Notes under the pieces: generated by a model
Told to the model about the DNA's origin: nothing
What the model saw: the letters and a program-made list of their open reading frames with translations, nothing else
Database searches by the model: none
Assembly (NCBI GenBank): GCA_014155875.1
Contig: JACEFZ010025829.1
Coordinates: 1 to 64,000, forward strand
Length of the DNA: 64,000 nucleotides
Reading direction: 5' to 3'
DNA from: Cepaea nemoralis
Taxonomy: Eukaryota > Mollusca > Gastropoda > Stylommatophora > Helicidae
Made by a program: the position numbers and the translations under genes
Shown here: piece after piece, positions 20,183-30,988 of the stretch
Layout: every line of letters starts with the position of its first letter
Numbering within the stretch: the first letter of the stretch is position 1

Positions 20183-23100
20183 CTAGCAGGATTCTAGGTA
20201 GCCGTAGGCCCTAGTGTTGATACCATCAGCATAAATCCATTTTTTCGTGTCCATGGGGCTCAGAGATGTTTTGTTCATCTCATAAACCCCTATCTGGTGG
20301 CCCTTGCTTCGTATGGCAACCTGTGTGTGCTTGTATTCCCGCTGACCGAACAGACTGCCCTTGTAGTGTTCGTGTCTGAGGTCCTTCTTCACAACTGCCC
20401 GAGCCACTCCTTTGGCTTTCTTGATGTTGGTGGCCTCCTCTAGGATTGAGTACATCTTTGGTCTGAGACCGACGAACTCAGCTATCGAGCGGCCGTTGTA
20501 TTCATCTTTGAATTTGCCGACCACCTTTTTATTCGCAGTCGAATGGTTGGGGTGGTCACGCGGATAATCTGAGAAGTCGTACCAGTCGGGGTGAGCCTTC
20601 ATGTCCACGTACACATCCTCAGTCTCCACCTGAAGTAGAATGGAGTCAGTATCAGTGTAGCAGAGCTGGAGTCTATTACCGTATTGGGGTTTAAGCCGAT
20701 TGTACCAGAAGTGGTACATGAGGTACTTGGATAGGTCCAGGATGGCCTGCCCACAATAGACGGGTTTATTCAGCTGGACCTTGTTCTTGATGCTGTGCAC
20801 CGCCACCAGTCCACCGTTGAAGATTCTACACGATTCGTAGTTGGGGCTGGCGATTAATTTTCGGAGTCGGTCAGTCTCGGTGCCCCTGACAAGGTTGACT
20901 CTGATGCGTTTGCGAACGTTCTCCATACTCTTCCCGAAGACGGCATTGTTCATCAGCTTGAAGAAGTCCTTCTCAAATTCCGACTTGGCTTGGGCTCGTA
21001 GAGAGGTGTTCATCTCTATGTAGGGCTTCATCCATTGGGACTGATTGAACTTGATGGCTCGGTGGATCTGGGTGACCTCTAGACCGAGGCTGTGATAGAG
21101 TTTGAGATTGCGGTAGTGGACGACGTATCGCTCCTTGTTGTGGAGATGAGGTACCAGCTTTGTTTGCTCCGTGAACTTACCCCCCAGTTTGTTCTGGAGC
21201 TCGCGCTGATAGCTGCTCAACCAGGCATCTGGGATGGTCATGGTTTCTGGAGCTAGCGGATAGTCACTGTGGGCTTCATGTATGTGCGCTGGGTACTTCA
21301 TATCAACCTCAACAAGCCATCCCTCTGGGGCGTTGTCGGGGGTGTTGAGTACCTCCTCGAGAGTTGGATTGACCAATTGGAACCCTCCGGTGGGGAGGTA
21401 TTCCATCATGGCCCACCCATACAGGTTATTTGCATCTAGGTACATGATCCACGAATTGGGTGTTGTGGGGTCATAGTCTGAAGTCTTGGGGTTGTTGGCC
21501 TTAGCATACCGCTTGGAGACCATGGCCACACTCCCTCGGAGTCCCTTCTCAAAGAGGAGGTGCATATCCACGTCGGTTAGGAGCTCGAGTTGCACCTTCG
21601 TCTTTTTTAGGAGTGCGTCCCATGCCAGGCCGGGTGCACTGATGTAGTGGGCTGGGTTCGAGCTGATATACCTCCATGCAGGTGTCTCGGAATGCCTCGA
21701 ATATATCAGCCAACAGACTGACGTCTGTTTTCAGGTATAGGTCATGGTAGCCTCCGAGTGTTTCGCAATCGAGCTCCTGCCACACTTTCTGGGCGTGGGC
21801 ATAGTCAGAGTCACTGATTCCTTCTCGGGTGAGCTTGCTGTAGAATGCCTCTTTGGGTGGTAGGTGGTCCTCAGCAAAGCGCTCGAAGCTGTCCATGTAT
21901 TCGTAAGGGTATACGCCCTTGCGGAGAAGGAGATGTGACTGGCTATGGCTTAGCGTGGTCCTGAACTTGCTCATTAAGACAGCCCAGGGGGTGTGCTTCT
22001 CAGTGTTGCACGTCTCACATCTTGAGATTATGTCGTTGCCTCTACGTGTCAGGGCCATTGATTTGCCACAGTGTGTCAGCTCGCTGAGGTTCCCTACCAG
22101 GGTGTCTAGAGAGCTATTCATGAACTGTAGGCTGTCAATGAATTGCAGCTGTCCGATGGTGAAGGAGGCGTACTTCTCTAGGGTGTTTGGTATGCAGGTG
22201 ATTGTTGTGTTGTCTACTTGTTTGGTTTGCCATTGACCGTCTTTCTTCTTCTTGTAGACTGTTCTTTTTCCCCAGTCCAGACGGCCGGCCGCTTGCATGA
22301 TGATGTGGGAGTCGTATCCTCTGAGGTTGTGGAAGACTACAGGTATCCTCAGCTTGTCTCTGTTTATGCGCCATGCCAGATTACAGACATTGTGGGCAGC
22401 ACCCCGGTATTTGCCTGTAATATGGCAGTGGTCTCTCACCTTGTCCTCCTCCATCGGCTCTTTACAGATGTGGCAGGTGGTGGCGGTGGCAAAGTCTTCA
22501 CGATCTTTTTGCCCCAGCACCATCAGAGCCGGCCGCTGTAACTTGTGGTGGATGGTGGCCTGCTCTCGTGCCAAGCGTTTGAGGAATTCATCGGCAGCAT
22601 CCTCCCCCCGATATACGACAGGGTTTGTGGTGAGGCCGTCGCAGCGTACAATGGTGTAGCCGAAGCCGCAGGGGGGCTGCTCGGCAAGTTGTCGCGTGTT
22701 GCTCTGGCTTGGATCCATTGCCGCGCCATGTACGGGAACGTTCAACGTCTCAAAGTCTGCGTATATGATGTATGGTGCCCTCATCTGTTTCTGGAGGGCC
22801 TTGAAATTCATCTTTCCCTCTTTAGGCATGACATTCACCTGACTGGCTGTGTTGATGCCTTGACAGAGTGGCTCATGCAGGTCCAGGGTTTCCTGAGAGG
22901 AGTGTACATGGAGACAGTTGAGACATGGATACTTCTTACCCCTATGTTTGCTGTTTCCATATAGAAGCCGCCCCACATCCCTGACCCAGACATAGTGCCT
23001 ATTCTCATCCTTACACAGGAGCAAGAGGTTGATTTGGTTGCGCTGGAGTGTGTTGGTTCGGAGTATGGTTGGACCTTTGTTCCACCCAAAGACTCTGATG

Positions 23101-24082
23101 GCTATGGTGGGATTCTGGTTTTCAAACTTAGCAATGCTGGTCAGCTGCACTGGGAACTCGATTCCTTCAAAGTTTAGCTCTCCCAGGTGGGCGCTATACT
23201 TGTTGAGCCTATCAGGATGCTCTCCATGCGCTACTGGGTAGAGCGCTGAGAGTATGGCCCATTCAAAGCAGCGGTTGTCCTCATTCTTTACATTCACAAC
23301 ACTACGTGGTGGAATGAAGCTGGGAGTCGCGAAGTAGCTAGAGCCTCGGAATGGTTGGTATTTTGCAATGTAGAGGTCAAGCTGCACACACTCATCATAG
23401 CTCCAATCCGAGCCCTGCTCAGTGAAGCAGCGAATATCTTGGCTATGGCAAGGTCCAGCCCCTCATCAATATCCCCCTCGTGCAGTACTTCATAGTTCCT
23501 GCTTCCATGGATGGCGATTGTCGTAATCTGTTCGCCTTCTGGGGTGGTAAGAAAGTATTTTAGATGGAGATACAGCTGCATTTTAACGCTGCCATAATCC
23601 CCCAACCCTTTTACCACCAGAGCTTTGATGGCGGGCTCCATCGAAATCATAAATGTTGCAGGTTCATCATAACCACCACGTTCTGGGACGATTGCTTCAT
23701 ATTTTCTCAGGCTCCCCTCAATTCGGGTGCGTTGCGAATTAAAGCGGCCTCCATCTCAGCCACTTCATCTCGCACACTATCAGCTCGGGTAAGGAACTCT
23801 GCTTCGAGGTCGGCGTGGCGTTGAGCACGCTGCCGGGCGCGGTTGTCGTCGCTCGGCGACGATCGCGGCTCGGTCCGCGGCGGTACCATATACAAATCTC
23901 AGGGCGGTGGTAATCCCTGCTTCAAGTCGTGCCCCTTGTAGATTGGGGTTCTTCTCGAGCAGGGTGGCCCGAGCCATCTCGCGCGCTCTGGATATTTCCC
24001 CCTCAAGAACGGCCTTCCTCCTCCCACTGTATGGCATGCCATACTCGCGGGCTTGCTGTTTCAACTGAATCAGCGTAGGCAT
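20183..24082 (-). pseudogene. POLB: protein-primed family B DNA polymerase, frameshifted
   Basis: Replicates the element, presumably starting from a terminal protein. Start at MPTLIQLKQQAREYG (24082), a SAP-like N-terminal motif. Continuing in other frames: a linker to 23294; the 20s-kb segment with a zinc finger CLNCLHVH..LC, exonuclease motif YADFET (about 22750), and an HNH-like zinc cluster CHICKEPM..DHCHITGKYRG. Then the polymerase palm: motif A LDANNLYGWAM, motif B KLMNNAVFGKSMEN, motif C CYTDTDS. Shifts occur near 23780-23880, 23420 and 21600-21650. The total of ~1,300 codons fits Polinton polymerases. It is the only large gene on this strand in the right half. Confidence 0.9.
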
Positions 24083-24163
24083 GGCTAAATACACAGATCC
24101 GTCAGTCTCTAACAAGTAGGTGTGTAAGTATACCGATGACTTCACCTCTCTCTAATTGAAAGT

Positions 24164-24441
24164 TCAATCCACTATAATCTTAGCAATTCGACGAATCTCT
24201 GCATTATAGTCCTTTACATTCTCTTCGTACCAGATTCGGTGATACTCCTTGTCATATCCACATTCTTTACATAGTTCTAGGAGGTTGTTGACCCCTTCCC
24301 ACATTTCCGACATGGTTTAATACATGAACCCTTCCGTATTAGCACAGCATGGACTTTGCAGTAGTCCCTCATACAACTCCGATTGCAGGGCTCTGTGGAA
24401 TGTAGCCGTAGCCACTTACACCTGTTCTTCGCGGTGCGCAT
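24164..24441 (-). pseudogene. cysteine-rich small protein, right Polinton end, frameshifted
   Basis: Starts at MRTAKNRCKW, whose ATG lies inside the right inverted repeat. Ligand-like residues run C8, C19 (with C23), C28, H31, C40/C44, C47, matching the spacing of the left-end protein at 11628-11897. At a G run near 24285 one base appears to be missing: the current frame stops after KGSTTS, while the adjacent frame contains the last C-x2-C pair and runs to a TGA at 24164. The role is unknown. The pairing of paralogues at both ends is the notable point. Confidence 0.65.
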
Positions 24442-24650
24442 CTTGGTATGTCTGTAGATGATACACTCTAAATCGATGGCTCGGTCGAGCGAGTGCGCTC
24501 CGGGATACACAGGACGGCCCGGTCGGGCGGTCGCGCCCCGGGGGGGGGGGGTGGGACCCCCGGGGGGTTGGGTCCCTAGGGGGGGCTTTCTTTTGGCGCT
24601 CCTGTGGTGCCACCGACCTTTTGGCCCCAAACCCCCAATTGACATCTACT
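24419..24650 (-). repeat. Polinton right terminal inverted repeat
   Basis: Inverted partner of 11050-11277, ending GACATCTACT before the duplicated CCAGG. The G run at 24540-24550 is longer than its left counterpart. Confidence 0.95.
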
Positions 24651-24758
24651 CCAGGTTAAATCATATCTCCGAGTGACCGTGGATAAGTAACACCTCCTGC
24701 ATGAAGGCATGGACAGATAAGGGCCACAAACTCATAAGAGGAAAATCATTGATAGCTC

Positions 24759-25373
24759 ACAGCAATGGTACTCAACCTGTGGTGCTACTAACAGATGCAA
24801 AATCAGTACTCGAGGCGCTCCTCTCTGGGAAATTGCCAGTACTAAGGACACTACTTTCTGAACTTAGCAGTCAGCATAAAGTCACCATACAGTGGATACC
24901 ATCCCACTGTGGAGTACCCGGAAACGACAGAGCTGATCAATTGGCTAAGGAAGGAGCCAAAGAAGAACAGCTTGATGTGCCCGTTACATACCACCAAAGA
25001 AAAGAATGATCAAATCAGTCAGAAAGCCACCAAAACCTGCTCAAGATGACTACCACGTTATGGACAGACCAGAACAAGTCATTATTCTGCGCCTCAGAAC
25101 AGGACACAATAGATTACGCAACCACATGTATACAAAATTCAAGATTGGTGAAACAGCCATGTGCACATGTGGATTGGCGTCGCAGACAGCAGAGCACATA
25201 CTCCAAGACTGCCCAAAATATAACATATCTAGGCAAACCTTCTGGCCTAGAGAGACGACAGTGGAAGATAAACTCTATGGACCACTGTGTGAACTGAAAA
25301 AAACAGTTCAATTCATGCAAGAGACGACATTGCAGATATAGACATATTTCAAGCGAACGAAAGAAGAAGAAGA
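24759..25373 (+). mobile_element. LINE-B, 5'-truncated insertion
   Basis: Flanked by the 11-bp direct repeat ATTGATAGCTC (24748-24758 and 25374-25384) and ending in a GAACGAAAGAAGAAGAAGAA tail, which are hallmarks of target-primed insertion. Nearly identical to part of 60571-61688 on the other strand. Confidence 0.9.
24760..25341 (+). pseudogene. LINE-B C-terminal RNase H and zinc-knuckle region
   Basis: Encodes the second half of an RNase H domain (VVLLTDAKSVLEAL with an Asp, HCGVPGNDRADQLAKEG) followed by the C-terminal region with CTCGLASQTAEHILQDCP, a C-x-C...H...C knuckle. The frame shifts by one base near 25005 (QRKE then MIKSV), whereas the copy at 60604-61659 is open throughout. The 5' truncation removes all of endonuclease and RT. 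Confidence 0.9.
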
Positions 25374-25545
25374 ATTGATAGCTCGGGCAGGAAACACAAT
25401 CAGAGAAGTGTGTATGCTTGAAAACATTGGGAGGGGAGAGGAGTGAGTCAGAATGTCACAGAAAATGTCAGACATGTGCAGTGCTATTGGATCGAGAGTG
25501 CAGGGATTTGCCGACAGGCAGGCTTAATGGGGTTGGGGTCGTAAC

Positions 25546-25829
25546 CTTTGATTAAAGACAATTCGCGCTCAGATAATGTAATCTGTGCTTAGAGGCACAC
25601 ACACACAAATAAAAGACATGGGAATTCATGGCACATTGGGTGTCTAGTTGGTCATGCATGGAAGTATATTTGTTCCTGCAGCGAGGCGATGTCGTCATTT
25701 GGGGGGTACGTCCTCTAGCCTCTACTTCTTTCTTCAACTTCAATGAGAGTCAAACAATACATGTGTGTTTATTTATTACTTGTCTTACTTGCCTTCTAGG
25801 CCACGTTTGCTTTCATCAGTAGTCTGCTC
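25546..25829. other. no gene seen
   Basis: Ordinary AT-balanced sequence with a short CA microsatellite near 25600. Nothing recognised. Confidence 0.4.
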
Positions 25830-25842
25830 AAAATGATGCTTC

Positions 25843-25989
25843 TTCTTCTTCTTCTTCGTTCATCCGGAGTTTTTTTTTTCCGGATGTGATTGCGTTGTGC
25901 CTGTTTACAGCAGAGCTGCGTTCTTGCGCCGTTAGGCCGACACATCCGACTTCTGCGGGCATTTGTTGACCGGGTTAACCTTCCAGAGG
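25843..25989 (-). mobile_element. GAA-tailed retroposon with target duplication
   Basis: A minus-strand copy of the 1-358 unit, truncated to about 147 bp. The tail appears as (CTT)n at 25843-25858 on the plus strand. It is flanked by 13-bp direct repeats AAAATGATGCTTC (25830-25842 and 25990-26002). Confidence 0.85.
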
Positions 25990-26002
25990 AAAATGATGCT
26001 TC

Positions 26003-27374
26003 AATCTTCTTCTCTTCGTTGGATTGGAATCAGCCTATAACCAGCAACTTTCCTTCAGCATGTGGCCTCTGCAGGCTTCCGCATATTTAGTTAGACCTTT
26101 CTTAGCTGTATTTTCTACGATGCTGTAGTGTATTACAGAACATATAGTGCAGTTTTAAGTGCGTTTCCATAATGTTCTAGAACCTTCTTTAGCTTTGTGT
26201 ACATGTGACTATTGAGTCTATTGTGCCATGTTCTGAGTATAATAAGGATGACGTTTCCAGTAATGTCTAATAGATAATATCTATCCTATTGTTGAATAGG
26301 TGACTTTTCTGTGATTTCTTTGATAATATGCAACTGGGAAGTCTTTTTCGAGTATGGCCGACATTTTGAACACTATGTAAACGTGAAACTTATTATTATC
26401 ATCTGTCATACAAAGATTTCGGGCTTGATGGATATGCCACATAATGACACCTTTATAAGCTACCAACAATAATTTTCACACGTTTTATATAATTTTGTGC
26501 CCTGCTCACTTACCCTCGTATCTGGAATAGAAGATCTTGTACATAATCTTTTACTTACATTTTATACAGTTAAGAATTACCAAATACAGTTGTTGTATTA
26601 ATGCTAGTGTCAGAAAAGAAACCTTTTATAGAGATGTCTACAACCTCTCATTAAAACAAAAGTAAAAGATGAAGAAGAGTAGCACATAAAGCATGTATAC
26701 TAGTTGGGGCAATTATTATATGGGAGCAACATTTATTGTCCATGTATTGCACTCGTAACATAGGCAAGTTGTATGGGATTGTCAATTTCGGACAATCGGA
26801 GGACAGGTCTTATGGCATTGGTTCCGGATCACACAATTCCCAGAAATATAAATATAATGACAGTTTATAGCCAACTGTACTAGTGTGGTGAGCTACTCAA
26901 TTAGCCAAGTGAAGTCATACAACAGTGTGACGAAGGAAAGGAGAGATCTTGTCCTATCCCCAGAAGAGAAGTAGAGAACTTACGAAGTCTTTGACAAAAT
27001 TAGACAGCCAATTTTTGTTGAGATTACGACTTGTGTTACCCCACAACTTAAATGTTTGTAACACAAGAGGGGAGGAAGGAGAGCCTGCCAAAGACCTCGT
27101 GAGAGCTCAAAGCTAAGAAGAGCTTAATAGAGCTAGAGAAAAGGGCAAGCAACATAACGATATAGGAGACCAGACAGAAGAGACACAAACACTATAAATA
27201 GCGATAACGGGACAGCGGGCCGCCTTAAAAATACCATAGACAATATGCTTAAAATGTTAATGTGAAAGATGACAATATGTTTAAAATGTTTATGTTCTTT
27301 TATTAGCTTTGTCTCCTGGCAACCAATATTTTAGACCCAATCTGCCGTTGTATACTCTGGTTTAGACCTCCACG
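26003..27374. other. no gene seen
   Basis: AT-rich host-like DNA with only short frames that lack domain features. No repeat that I recognise. Confidence 0.4.
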
Positions 27375-27470
27375 TTCATCAAACAGCTTACCACTGTTCT
27401 CTCCATCAATACAGCTTACTACTGTTCTCTCCATCAAACAACTTACCACTGTTCTCACCATCAATACATA
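27375..27470. repeat. 29-bp tandem repeat, three copies
   Basis: A unit built on CTTACCACTGTTCTCTCCAT followed by CAATACAG or CAAACAA. Confidence 0.75.
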
Positions 27471-27884
27471 TGCGATCCAGGTCACCAGTCAAGGATTAAT
27501 GTCGCAGCCCATCAAGCATTGCATAAGGTGTGCGACGTTTACACAGTGGTGATCTATTGCCAGCAACTGTGTCTCAAGCACTCACTTGCAATAATGATAG
27601 TCTAACATCTGTTCTTCTTCCAGTTCATGTATTGATTTAGATCTTGTCTTTTTCTTTCATGTTCGTCTTTCATCTTTCTTACATGATTTCAGCTCAGTTT
27701 TATGTATTTGTCAAACCTTGATCTCACCGGGTTTCATTTTTCATTCCTAGTTTGTTAAGGGTGTCCATATTTTTCACTCTATTAACAATACAAGGCAAAC
27801 TGAATAACACGGTGTAATAAGCAAACAAAATGAACAATAGTCTGTAGTCTTGTAATGAAACATTTATTTATTACTAGCTGACCC

Positions 27885-28273
27885 GGCCTGGCTTCGCCCA
27901 GTCCCTGGAGGGGATCTATCTATCTATCAGTCTGTCTGTCTGTCTGCTTGTTTGTCTGTCTGTCTGGCTGACCCGGCCCGGCTTCACCCATTCCCTGGTG
28001 GGGAGCATCTCATTTAATTCATATACGTAGTCATATAAGCTCCCGTTCCCGACTATCTGTCTGTCTGTCTATCTGTCTGACCCGGCCCGGCTTCACCCAG
28101 TCCCTGGTAGGGAGCATCTCATTTAATTCATATACGTAGTCATATAAGCTCCTGTTCCCAACTATCTATCTGTCTGTCTATCTGTCTGAGCCGGCCCGGT
28201 GGGGGAGCATCTCATTTCATTCATATAAGTAGTCATATAAGCTCCCGTTCCCGACTATCTGTCTGTCTATCTA
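27885..28273. repeat. ~110-bp minisatellite, left block
   Basis: Repeats of CTGACCCGGCCCGGCTTC, then GGGGAGCATCTCATTTAATT, GTAGTCATATAAGCTCCCGT and a TCTG/TCTA run. At least three copies lie here, one with an internal deletion near 28190. Confidence 0.8.
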
Positions 28274-28855
28274 TCTCACCCGGCGTGGCTTCGCCCAGCT
28301 CCTGGCGGGGAGCGTCTCATTAAATTCACACAATAACTTAAAAGAATGTCCTTCCACACACCATCCATCATTTTTAATGAAAACTGTTTTTAATCACCTA
28401 CATGACTGTAGATAACTTCTTTAAGCATACAAAGATGAGTTACAATGTTATGCATTATGCATTATTTTTATGAAAACTTTGAAAATGCCTTAAAGATTAT
28501 ATCACTATTTATTATAACTCATCTGCCTGTAAATAACTATAGACAAAGAGTTTATAAATCTTTGAAAACGATGCAACAATATGACTATAAAGTAAAAAGA
28601 AATGTTATTAAAAGTTATGCCCCGTGAAATAACTTTTCTAGAGTTAAGTCCCCTTGCTATATAGAAATTATAATGAAAAATGAAATATTAAATTTTAGTA
28701 AGTAAGTAGCCGAAAAACAACTAAAAAACTATGACAGAAAGTTGCACAGGAATGAAAGGAAAACGTGTAGAAAATTTCATCTCAATCGGATGGACAGTTC
28801 ACGAACGCATAAAGAACGGACGGAAATACATACATCGTGTTTTATATATTTACTA
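28274..28855. repeat. ~590-bp dispersed repeat, copy 1
   Basis: Matches 30397-30988 closely from TGACCCGGCGTGGCTTCGCC to AAAATTTCATCTCAATCGGA and the following GAACGCATAAAG. Copies begin with the GACCCGGC block and end near TTTATATAT, like non-autonomous elements common in invertebrates. The class is not determined. Confidence 0.75.
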
Positions 28856-29222
28856 GCTGACCCGGCCCGGCTTCGCCAAGCTCCTGGCGGGAAGCATCTC
28901 ATTTAATTCATATAAGTAGTCATATAAGTTCTCGTTCCCGTTACCGACTATCTGTCTGTCTGTCTGACCCGGCCCGGCATCGCCCAGCTCCTGGTGTGGA
29001 GCATCTCATTTAATTCATATAAGTAGTCATATAAGCTCCCGTTCCCGACTATCTGTCTGTCTGTCTATCTGTCTGTCTGATCCGGCCCGGCTTCTCCCAG
29101 CCCCTGATGGGGAGCATCTCATTTAATTCATATAAGTAGTCATATAAGTTCCCGTTCCCGACTGTCTGTCTGTCTATCTGTATGTCCCTCACTCTCTGTC
29201 TGTCTGCCTGTCTGTCTGTCTA
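28856..29222. repeat. ~110-bp minisatellite, right block
   Basis: Same unit as 27885-28273, three copies (starting near 28858, 28970 and 29078), ending in a TCTG-rich run. Confidence 0.8.
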
Positions 29223-29339
29223 ATCATTTATTGGTTGCTTCAAGAACAACCTTAGATAAACGAAGACCAACTTACAAAAAGCATTAGAAAGAGCACTTGA
29301 AAGATCTTTACATCTTCCCCAACAATTAACTTGGGTAAA

Positions 29340-30345
29340 TGGAGCGGCGGCAGCAGCAGCAGAAGAAGAAAAAGGAGGAGTAGGAGCTGGGAGGAGGAAG
29401 AGGGAGGTGGAGGATGGAGAGAGGAGGGAGGAAGAGATAGGCAGGAGAGAGGAGGAGGGAAGAGGGAGGAGTAGGGAGGAATAGGAGGGAGGAGGATGGA
29501 TTAGGAGGAGAGAGGAGGAGGAGGAGGGAGATGGAGGAGGAGGGAGGAGGATGGAGGAGAGAAGGAGGAGGAGAGGAGAAGGAGGGAGGAATGGAGAAGG
29601 AGGGGGAGGAGGAGGGAGGATGAGGAGGGAGGAGGAGGGAGGAGAAGAACGCAGGAGGAGGAGAGTGGAGGAGGAGGAGGGAGGAGGAGAGGGAGGAGGA
29701 GGGAGATGGAGGGGAGGGATGAGAGGATGAGGAGGAGGAGGGAGGAGGAGGAGGAGGAGGAGGAGGAGGAGGGAGGAGGAGAGAGAGGGAGGAGGGAAGG
29801 AGAGAGGGAGGAGAGGAGGAAGGAGAAGGAGGAGGGAGGGAGGAGAGGAGGAGGAGGAGAGGAGGAGGAGGAGGAGGGAGGAGGAGAGGGAGGAGGAGGA
29901 GAGAGGGGAGGAGGAGGAGGAGGAGGAGGGATGAGGAGGAGGAGGAGAGGGAGGAGGGAGAGGGAGGAGGGAGGAGAAGGAGGAGGGAGGAGGAGGAGAA
30001 GAGGGGGAGGAGGAGGAGAGGAGGAGGAGGAGGAGGAGGAGGAGGGAGGAGGAGGAGGATAAGGAGGAGAGGAGTAGGAGGAGGAGGAAGAGGGAGGAGA
30101 AGGAGGAGGGATGAGGGGGAGGACAAAGGAGGAGGAGGAGGGAGTAGGAGGAGAGAGGAGGAGAAGGGAGGAGGAAGGAAGAGGAGTGATTAGGAGGAGG
30201 GAGGAGGGCGAGGAGGTAGGAGGAGGAGGGAGGAGGAGAAGGAAGGTGGAGAGGAAGGAGGAGGAAGAGGGAGGAGGAGGAGAAAGAGGGAGGAGGATGG
30301 AGGAGGGAGAGGGAAGAGGAAGAGGGTAGGAGGAGGAGGAGGATT
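29340..30345 (+). repeat. 1-kb GGA-rich purine tract
   Basis: Almost pure A/G on the plus strand with (GGA)n, GGGA and GAGA variants. Long frames on both strands (Glu/Gly/Arg one way, Leu/Ser/Pro the other) are by-products of the composition and not genes. Confidence 0.95.
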
Positions 30346-30396
30346 ATAACGCATATGCCTGTAGATAACTGCAGCGAAAAGGTGGGTCTGTCTATC

Positions 30397-30988
30397 TATC
30401 TGACCCGGCGTGGCTTCGCCCAGCTCCTGGCGGGTAGCGTCTCATTAAATTCATACAACAAAATAAGGTAACTTAAAAGAATGTCCTTCCACACACCATC
30501 CATTATTTCTAATGAAAACCGTTTCTAATCACCTGCATGACTGTAGATAACTTCGTAAGCATAAAAAGATGAGTTACAATGTTATGCATTATGCATTATT
30601 TTTATGAAAACTTTGAAAATGCCTTAAAGATTGTATCATTATTTATTATAACTCATATGCCGGTACATAACTATAGACAAAGAGTTTATAAATCTTTGAA
30701 AACGATGCAACAATATGACTATAAGTTATACAGCAATGTTATTAAAAGTTATTCCCCTTGAAATAACTTTTCTAGAGTTAAGTCCCCTCGCTGTATATAA
30801 ATTACAATGTAAAATGAAAAATTAAATAATATTAAGTAAGCAGCCGATTTCACACTAAAAAAATATCACAGTTGGCTGCGCTGGAATGAAAGGAAGACGT
30901 GTAGAAAATTTCATCTCAATCGGATGGACCGTTCGCGAACGCATAAAGGACACACCCACACACATCCTTTTTTATATATAAGATATAT
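30397..30988. repeat. ~590-bp dispersed repeat, copy 2
   Basis: Second copy of the 28274-28855 repeat, in the same orientation. With copy 1 it brackets the minisatellite and the purine tract. Confidence 0.75.

Larger units (their letters stand above)
11050..24650. mobile_element. Polinton/Maverick element, complete ends
   Basis: A 13.6-kb element bounded by inverted repeats that start AGTAGATGTC and end GACATCTACT, matching the 5'-AG...CT-3' termini known for Polintons. The direct repeat CCAGG lies at 11045-11049 and 24651-24655; Polintons usually duplicate 6 bp, here 5 are clear. It carries capsid protein, packaging ATPase, retroviral-type integrase and protein-primed DNA polymerase plus smaller genes typical of animal Mavericks. 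It is visibly more GC-rich than the flanking host DNA. I found no adenovirus-like cysteine protease. Frameshifts in several core genes make this copy inactive as sequenced. Confidence 0.95.
24651..25545 (+). pseudogene. LINE I-2 remnant, right of Polinton, split by a younger LINE
   Basis: Continues the LINE cut at 11049: after CCAGG the same frame reads KSYLRV and on, with stops. The region LIRGKSLIA resembles LKRGRSWMGQ of the fuller copy. It is interrupted at 24759-25373 and resumes as TIREVCMLENIGRGEE, like the copy at 44206-45092. It is a decayed fragment and fades out by about 25545. Confidence 0.75.

Noticed and set aside
29326..30329. Long open frames on both strands in the GGA-rich tract
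   Set aside because: The composition is almost pure A/G, so stop codons are rare by chance. The products are simple Glu/Gly/Arg or Ser/Pro/Leu repeats with no domain.
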